Source of the DNA: Deltaproteobacteria bacterium
GTDB lineage: Bacteria; Desulfobacterota; Desulfobacteria; Desulfobacterales; ETH-SRB1
Length of the DNA: 9,281 bases
Direction: 5' to 3'
NCBI GenBank assembly: GCA_030262795.1
Contig: JAJSZO010000052.1
Span: 3,941-13,221 of the forward strand
In this document: positions 5,455-9,281 of the stretch, piece by piece
Position numbering within the stretch: position 1 is the stretch's first letter
How the letters are laid out: every line of letters starts with the position of its first letter
Made by a program: the position numbers and the translations under genes
The notes under the pieces: generated by a model
The model's input: the letters and a program-made list of their open reading frames with translations, nothing else
Databases searched by the model: none
What the model was told of the DNA's origin: nothing

Positions 5455-6825
5455 ATGACTATAAAGAAAAAACAATATTTCAAGCTGGTGCTGGTGCCAT
5501 TCGTTGCAATTATATTTTGGGCATTCGAAGCCGGCTTTAACCATAATCTTTCAGCCGGCAACGAGGAAACCTACAAGGGTCTTAAATTATTTTCAGATGT
5601 AATTGAGCTGGTTGAAAAAAACTATGTTGACCAGGTTGAAGCAAAAGAATTAATCGAAAAGGCTATTCAGGGTATGGTTTACAGTCTTGACCCTCATTCG
5701 TCATTACTTCCACCGGAAGCCCTCGAAGAGTTGCAGATTGACACACATGGTGAATTTGGAGGTATAGGGATAGTAATAACCATGCAAAAAAAACTCCTTA
5801 CCGTCATTTCTCCTATCGAAGGTACACCGGCATGCAAAGCCGGTATTAAAGCCGGAGACATAATTATTAAAATCGACGGAAAATCAACCAAAGATATGAT
5901 GCTCTGGGAAGCTGTAAAAAAAATGAGAGGGCCAAAAGGAGCTGAAGTTGTTATAACCATAATAAGAAAAGAACTATCAGAACCGGTTGATTTCAAACTT
6001 ATCAGGGCTATCATTCCAATTGAAAGCGTAAGATCAATAGTTTTAAAACCAGGTTATGGATACATCAGGATCACCAATTTTCAGGACAACACAACAAATG
6101 ACCTTGAGCTGGCTTTAAAAGAACTTGAATCAGGTGATATTTTCTTAAAAGGACTTGTTGTTGATCTTCGAAACAATCCGGGCGGACTTCTTAATCAGGC
6201 TATTGAAGTATCAGACCGGTTCCTTCAACAGGGTGAAATCGTTTCAATTAAAGGCAGATTAGAAAGGCATACAAAAATTTTTAACGCACATAAAAACAAA
6301 ATCAAACGTAATTATCCAATAGTAGTACTTATTAACGGAGGAAGTGCCAGTGCATCGGAAATAGTAGCCGGAGCACTTCAGGACCATAAAAGAGCTTTGA
6401 TCCTCGGTACTACATCATTTGGAAAAGGCTCGGTCCAAACAGTAGAAACATTAAGAGATGGTTACGGACTTAAATACACAATAGCGAGATATTACACACC
6501 AAACGGACGTTCCATACAGGCACAGGGCATTGTTCCTGATATTGAAGTCAAATATAAACTCATTAATAATAAAGAAGATGCCGCTGCTGCTGACGAAGGT
6601 ATGCTGAAAGAAAAAGACTTGAAAAATCATCTAAAAGCAGAGCCGGTGGAAAAAGATAACATGGAAACAGAACCCGGAAAACAAAAGGATAAAAAAAAGC
6701 ATCCCTCAATGCATCTTCTTGAAACAAAACACGGGCCGCTTAAGCTCGAAGAACTTCAATCAGATAATCAGGTTATGCGTGCAATTGAGATCCTTATGGG
6801 TTATGAAATTTTAAAAAAAATATGA
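5455..6825 (+). CDS. ctpA: Carboxy-terminal processing protease (S41 family, CtpA type)
   Basis: This is a periplasmic serine protease that trims C-termini of envelope proteins. The 456-residue product has a signal/anchor segment at about 10-27, the family N-terminal motif YSLDPHSSLLPPEAL (76-90), a PDZ domain (about 98-175, with GEFGGIGI and GIKAGDIIIKIDG) and the S41 core. The Ser-Lys dyad is clear: nucleophile S299 in NGGSASASEI and base K324 in TSFGKGSVQ, with Q328 four residues on, the same spacing as in Bacillus CtpB. GVDLRNNPGG-type and ARYYTPNGRSIQ motifs are also present. A lysine/glutamate-rich linker (about 370-420) separates the core from a C-terminal helix pair. Proteases of this type cleave murein hydrolases in several bacteria, fitting the EnvC neighbour. 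The gene starts 16 nt after the upstream stop. Confidence 0.95.
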   Translation: MTIKKKQYFKLVLVPFVAIIFWAFEAGFNHNLSAGNEETYKGLKLFSDVIELVEKNYVDQVEAKELIEKAIQGMVYSLDPHSSLLPPEALEELQIDTHGEFGGIGIVITMQKKLLTVISPIEGTPACKAGIKAGDIIIKIDGKSTKDMMLWEAVKKMRGPKGAEVVITIIRKELSEPVDFKLIRAIIPIESVRSIVLKPGYGYIRITNFQDNTTNDLELALKELESGDIFLKGLVVDLRNNPGGLLNQAIEVSDRFLQQGEIVSIKGRLERHTKIFNAHKNKIKRNYPIVVLINGGSASASEIVAGALQDHKRALILGTTSFGKGSVQTVETLRDGYGLKYTIARYYTPNGRSIQAQGIVPDIEVKYKLINNKEDAAAADEGMLKEKDLKNHLKAEPVEKDNMETEPGKQKDKKKHPSMHLLETKHGPLKLEELQSDNQVMRAIEILMGYEILKKI

Positions 6826-6835
6826 GAAACGGTTC

Positions 6836-6909
6836 ACGGTTGTCGGTTTACAGTTAACAGCTTTATGCTTTGATCAACTGTGAACCGACAACTGTAAACC
6901 GACAACCGT
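6836..6909. repeat. 20-bp perfect inverted repeat built from 14-bp tandem units
   Basis: The arm at 6836-6855 (ACGGTTGTCGGTTTACAGTT) is the exact reverse complement of 6890-6909, enclosing 34 nt. The right side is also tandem: AACTGTGAACCGAC (6876-6889) is followed by AACTGTAAACCGAC (6890-6903) and a partial third unit, AACCGT. The first unit can pair with the left arm with one wobble, so two alternative hairpins exist. The right arm ends 10 nt before the next start codon. No T-tract follows, so it is probably not a terminator. Sequences of this 'AACCGTAAACCG' type occur as dispersed intergenic repeats in Desulfobacterota; that comparison is from memory. Confidence 0.85.
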
Positions 6910-6919
6910 AACTATATCT

Positions 6920-7888
6920 ATGACTAAAAAATCAGGAAAGCAGAAAAAAAAACCATCCGACAAGAGCAGCACCAAAAAGACACAACTTAAAAAAGCTGGT
7001 ATCGGCCTGTTATTTCTTATAATTCTGGTTGTATTAGCCGGAGTCCTTGCAAATCAATTCCTATTGCGCAAGTCGTCTATACAATCCTCGGAACCTTCAA
7101 CAAAATCTCCGGCAGGCAAAAAAACAGTTCATAAAATACCTGTTTACGAAATCTATCCGGAAAAGGAAATACATTATAAAAAATCAATAGATAGACCGGA
7201 GCCTACATTGACGAAAAAATTGCCCATGGTAGCAATTATTATTGATGATATAGGATATGACAAAAAAATAGCAGAAAAATTTTTAAGCCTTGATGCAGTA
7301 CTAACTCTTTCTTTACTACCTCACAGCTTATTTCAAAACAAAATTGCCAGGAAAGCCCATGAAAAAGGTTTTGAAATTATGCTTCATCTTCCCATGGAAC
7401 CATTTGAATACCCCTCAATTGATCCCGGCCCGGGGATGCTTCTTACTTCCATGTCTCCCGATGAGCTTATAATACAGCTCAATAAAAATTTAGAGGCTAT
7501 TTCCTTTATAAAAGGAGTTAACAACCACATGGGATCAAAAATGACCACCAGCTCAACTCAAATGTATCAAATATTTTCTATCCTGAAAAAAAGAAACCTG
7601 TTTTTCATTGACAGCCTGACAACATCGGAAAGTCTGTGCAAACCATCCGCCCGCCTATTGCAGCTTCCTTTCGCTCAACGAGATGTATTTATTGATCATA
7701 TTCAGGAACCTGATTTTATCAGAAAACAAATAAATCTGCTTATCCGTATTGCCGACAAGAATGGTGAAGCAATTGGCATAGCGCATCCACATATAATTAC
7801 ATATAACATTCTTCGCGAATTACTCCCTGAACTGCAAAAAAAAGTTCAACTTGTCCCTGCATCACAGATCGTTCGTATTCCCTTATAA
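6920..7888 (+). CDS. Divergent polysaccharide deacetylase family protein (YibQ / DUF610)
   Basis: The 322-residue product has a lysine-rich N-terminus, one membrane anchor at about 28-48, a low-complexity linker to about 100, and a divergent polysaccharide deacetylase domain (102-322). Family hallmarks are VAIIIDDIGYD (104-114), LSLLPHS (130-136), MLHLPMEP (154-161), NNHMGSKMT (201-209), FIDSLT (229-234) and IAHPH (287-291). These include Asp and His residues placed as in NodB-type metal sites, but whether the family is catalytically active and on which substrate is not established to my knowledge. In E. coli yibQ lies directly downstream of envC, so its place in this operon supports an envelope or peptidoglycan role. 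There is no clear Shine-Dalgarno; the start codon follows the inverted repeat by 10 nt. A strong terminator follows the stop. Confidence 0.9.
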   Translation: MTKKSGKQKKKPSDKSSTKKTQLKKAGIGLLFLIILVVLAGVLANQFLLRKSSIQSSEPSTKSPAGKKTVHKIPVYEIYPEKEIHYKKSIDRPEPTLTKKLPMVAIIIDDIGYDKKIAEKFLSLDAVLTLSLLPHSLFQNKIARKAHEKGFEIMLHLPMEPFEYPSIDPGPGMLLTSMSPDELIIQLNKNLEAISFIKGVNNHMGSKMTTSSTQMYQIFSILKKRNLFFIDSLTTSESLCKPSARLLQLPFAQRDVFIDHIQEPDFIRKQINLLIRIADKNGEAIGIAHPHIITYNILRELLPELQKKVQLVPASQIVRIPL

Positions 7889-7909
7889 AGCAGAGGTCAG
7901 GGGTCGGAG

Positions 7910-7940
7910 AAGGGATGCTGCGCTTCAGCATCCCTTTTTT
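7910..7940 (+). terminator. Intrinsic terminator of the ftsE-yibQ operon
   Basis: AAGGGATGCTG (7910-7920) pairs perfectly with CAGCATCCCTT (7926-7936) around a 5-nt loop, CGCTT, and runs into a T-tract to 7940. It lies 22 nt after the stop of the last operon gene, and it is oriented for the plus strand. The minus-strand transcript from the right converges on it, but lacks a good T-tract on that side beyond the stem. Confidence 0.93.
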
Positions 7941-7966
7941 GATTTCTATATAATATCGCTATTTTT

Positions 7967-8560
7967 TCAAAAATGATATGCTATGCCGAAAGCAATGGTG
8001 GTATATCTCACATGATCTACACATCCCAGACCGGCTGTGTAAGCCCCTTCCAGTTGTAACGAAACTTCTTCGCTTGCATAATAATCAATACCGAGTCCTG
8101 CGCGAAGGCTCGCTCCCCAGTCACTGGTCTTTGAGGTGGCACCATTAAAAGTAATATCCTCATAGGCATTCATAACCCCTATTCCAACAACAGCATAGGG
8201 AATAGCTGTTTCATACTCAGGACAGGTAAATTTACCGTTTAAAGTAAAGTTCATTACATCAAATTTGTTTATATTGGTGCCTGTCTTTGCCTCAAGATAT
8301 TCAAACAGAGCTTCAGAAGTAAAATACTTGGTTACAATATAACCGCCCCTTACTCGGACACCCCAGGAATTGTCAAAATCTATCTCTATGGGCCCGCTGA
8401 ATTTGTCCTTTGTATGCTGTTCATCCAGATTTTCAATGGCATAAAGTTCGCTGATTCCTATATAATAATTTTTATCCGCTGCATCCGCTGCATCCGCGAT
8501 ATTAGTTGCGAAAAAAGCACACGCAAGAAGTATCACAAATATAGTTATTTTTTGTATCAT
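7967..8560 (-). CDS. Small outer-membrane beta-barrel protein (OmpA-like barrel family)
   Basis: The 197-residue product has a signal peptide (hydrophobic 5-20, probable cleavage in the TNIADAADAAD stretch) and a mature part of alternating polar and aromatic strands, such as NYYIGISELYA (31-41), WGVRVRGGYIV (66-76), AVVGIGVMNAY (123-133), SLRAGLGIDYYA (151-162) and VSLQLEGAYTAG (166-177). It ends in TTIAFGIAYHF with a terminal phenylalanine, the usual BAM-recognised barrel signal. The size fits an eight-stranded barrel. Two cysteines remain in the mature protein (113 and 180) and could form a disulfide. AAGGAG lies 9 nt before the ATG. A Cys at 14 follows LLA but sits within the hydrophobic core, so I do not call a lipoprotein. 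Its function is unknown. It sits 29 nt downstream of the Uma2 gene and may share its transcript. Confidence 0.85.
   Translation of the reverse strand: MIQKITIFVILLACAFFATNIADAADAADKNYYIGISELYAIENLDEQHTKDKFSGPIEIDFDNSWGVRVRGGYIVTKYFTSEALFEYLEAKTGTNINKFDVMNFTLNGKFTCPEYETAIPYAVVGIGVMNAYEDITFNGATSKTSDWGASLRAGLGIDYYASEEVSLQLEGAYTAGLGCVDHVRYTTIAFGIAYHF
8474..8497. repeat. 9-bp in-frame tandem repeat at the signal-peptide cleavage region
   Basis: ATCCGCTGC occurs twice in tandem (8474-8482, 8483-8491), followed by a partial third copy (ATCCGC, 8492-8497). On the coding strand it encodes the ADAADAAD stretch of the barrel protein. Being 9 bp, copy changes would keep frame and alter the spacing between signal peptide and first strand. 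Confidence 0.7.
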
Positions 8561-8589
8561 AGCTTATTTCTCCTTGTTCTTCATAGTGT

Positions 8590-9156
8590 TTAAAATATAG
8601 AGTCATCAAAGACCGCTCGCAGGGGAATTTCTATCTTATCCATGATTGCGAGTTGCAGTGTCTCATCAGGCCCAATGATTTGCGCGTTCCCGAAAGAACC
8701 ATCTTGCTGCAATATGTAGTGTTCTATATATTGATCAATCGGATATACAAGGATATATTCTTTTACACCATATCTTTCATAGAGAGATTTTTTCTCCCGT
8801 CTGTCCTTCAGCGCTGTAGATGGAGAAAGCACTTCAATGACCAGGTCGGGCGCTCCTTGAATATTTGCTTCAGTGATCTTCTTCCGGTCGCATACAACCA
8901 AAATATCCGGCTGAACAACGTCATGTTCTGAAAACACGACATCAAGAGGCGCAATCCCCACAAAACATTCTGTTTTTCTTTGAGGGTGTGTAGATAGAAT
9001 GACGTTTATATTACTTACTATCTTCTGATGCCTGATCAATGGAGCTGGCGACATGTCGTATGCCTCACCATCAATTAATTCCCATCGTTCATCATCCGGC
9101 CATGTAACATAGTCGGAATAGGTAAATTTATTTTCTTTTTCTTTAACAAGTGGCAT
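8590..9156 (-). CDS. Uma2-family (DUF820) PD-(D/E)XK nuclease-fold protein
   Basis: The 188-residue product matches the Uma2 family: an N-terminal FTYSDYVTWPDDERWELIDG (11-30) with the conserved E and D of the ELIDGE motif, then VQPDILVV (81-88, active-site Asp84), DLVIEVLSPST (104-114, Glu108) and KKSLYERYGVKEYILVYP (122-139), giving a D...ExL...K pattern of the PD-(D/E)XK nuclease fold. The family is abundant in cyanobacteria and some Desulfobacterota; its biological role is not well established, so nuclease activity is inferred from the fold. I chose the ATG at 9156 because AGGA lies 5 nt upstream and the family N-terminus begins with it; the in-frame ATG at 9189 would translate through the repeat region. 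The sequence appears complete and has no paired toxin or antitoxin beside it. Confidence 0.88.
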   Translation of the reverse strand: MPLVKEKENKFTYSDYVTWPDDERWELIDGEAYDMSPAPLIRHQKIVSNINVILSTHPQRKTECFVGIAPLDVVFSEHDVVQPDILVVCDRKKITEANIQGAPDLVIEVLSPSTALKDRREKKSLYERYGVKEYILVYPIDQYIEHYILQQDGSFGNAQIIGPDETLQLAIMDKIEIPLRAVFDDSIF

Positions 9157-9163
9157 AATTATC

Positions 9164-9229
9164 CTGATAGGTGAAAGGTGATAGCTCAAAGATTAAAGCT
9201 CGAAGATTAAAACTGATAGCTGAAAGGTG
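9164..9229. repeat. Nested short direct repeats at the right end
   Basis: CTGATAGGTGAAAGGTG (9164-9180) recurs at 9213-9229 with one mismatch. Between them AGCTCAAAGATTAA (9183-9196) is followed in tandem by AGCTCGAAGATTAA (9197-9210). The block is non-coding, starts inside the Uma2 ribosome site, and looks like the simple purine-rich intergenic repeats of related genomes. Beyond it, 9230-9281 shows nothing I can identify. Confidence 0.7.
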
Positions 9230-9281
9230 CGTAAACACAACGGCAAAAGCAGCATCACGGATGCCTTGATCCAAAATTATG

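Noticed and set aside
9143..9280. Minus-strand open frame entering from the right edge (about 45 codons)
   Set aside because: Much of it is translated repeat and it overlaps the Uma2 start; the ~17 codons before the repeat could be the tail of an upstream gene but are too short to call.

Overview
The window looks like a chromosomal segment from a Gram-negative, moderately AT-rich bacterium, most plausibly a Desulfobacterota (deltaproteobacterial) relative. This rests on recognisable protein families, an outer-membrane barrel protein, an EnvC-type envelope cluster and short intergenic repeats of a kind I associate with that group. No 16S or other lineage marker is present, so the taxonomy is inference.

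Layout. (1) 1-730, minus strand: the N-terminal 243 residues of a membrane-anchored CapD/FlaA1/WbpM-type nucleotide-sugar epimerase/dehydratase of polysaccharide synthesis, cut by the left edge. (2) About 740-2375: an accessory patch made mostly of gene debris. It holds the last 46 codons of a beta-CASP metallo-beta-lactamase exonuclease, a HigBA-like toxin-antitoxin locus (toxin broken by three lesions, antitoxin intact), a short antisense scrap resembling an ATP-grasp enzyme, and the C-terminal part of a HipA kinase toxin. (3) 2376-2699: an intergenic leader with a perfect 12-bp inverted repeat. (4) 2700-7888, plus strand: a compact five-gene run ftsE - ftsX - envC-like - ctpA-like - yibQ-like, closed by a strong intrinsic terminator at 7910-7940. 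(5) 7967-9156, minus strand: a small outer-membrane beta-barrel protein and, upstream of it, a Uma2-family (DUF820) PD-(D/E)XK protein, followed to the right edge by short direct repeats.

How the genes work together. FtsE (ATPase) and FtsX (membrane subunit with a large extracytoplasmic loop) form the ABC-type complex that, in characterised bacteria, drives conformational activation of a periplasmic coiled-coil/LytM activator of peptidoglycan amidases. The next gene encodes such an activator: signal sequence, long coiled coil, and a LytM domain whose zinc-ligand histidines are replaced, so it should be a regulator and not a hydrolase. The overlap of its start with ftsX fits coupled translation. 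A C-terminal processing protease (S41) and a divergent polysaccharide deacetylase (YibQ family) follow; envC-yibQ is also an adjacent pair in E. coli. The block reads as a cell-wall remodelling and daughter-cell-separation operon. I see no clearly novel system. The most informative unusual points are the co-location of FtsEX with its likely effector, the degenerate LytM site, the orphaned antitoxin, and the 20-bp perfect inverted repeat directly ahead of the yibQ-like start codon.
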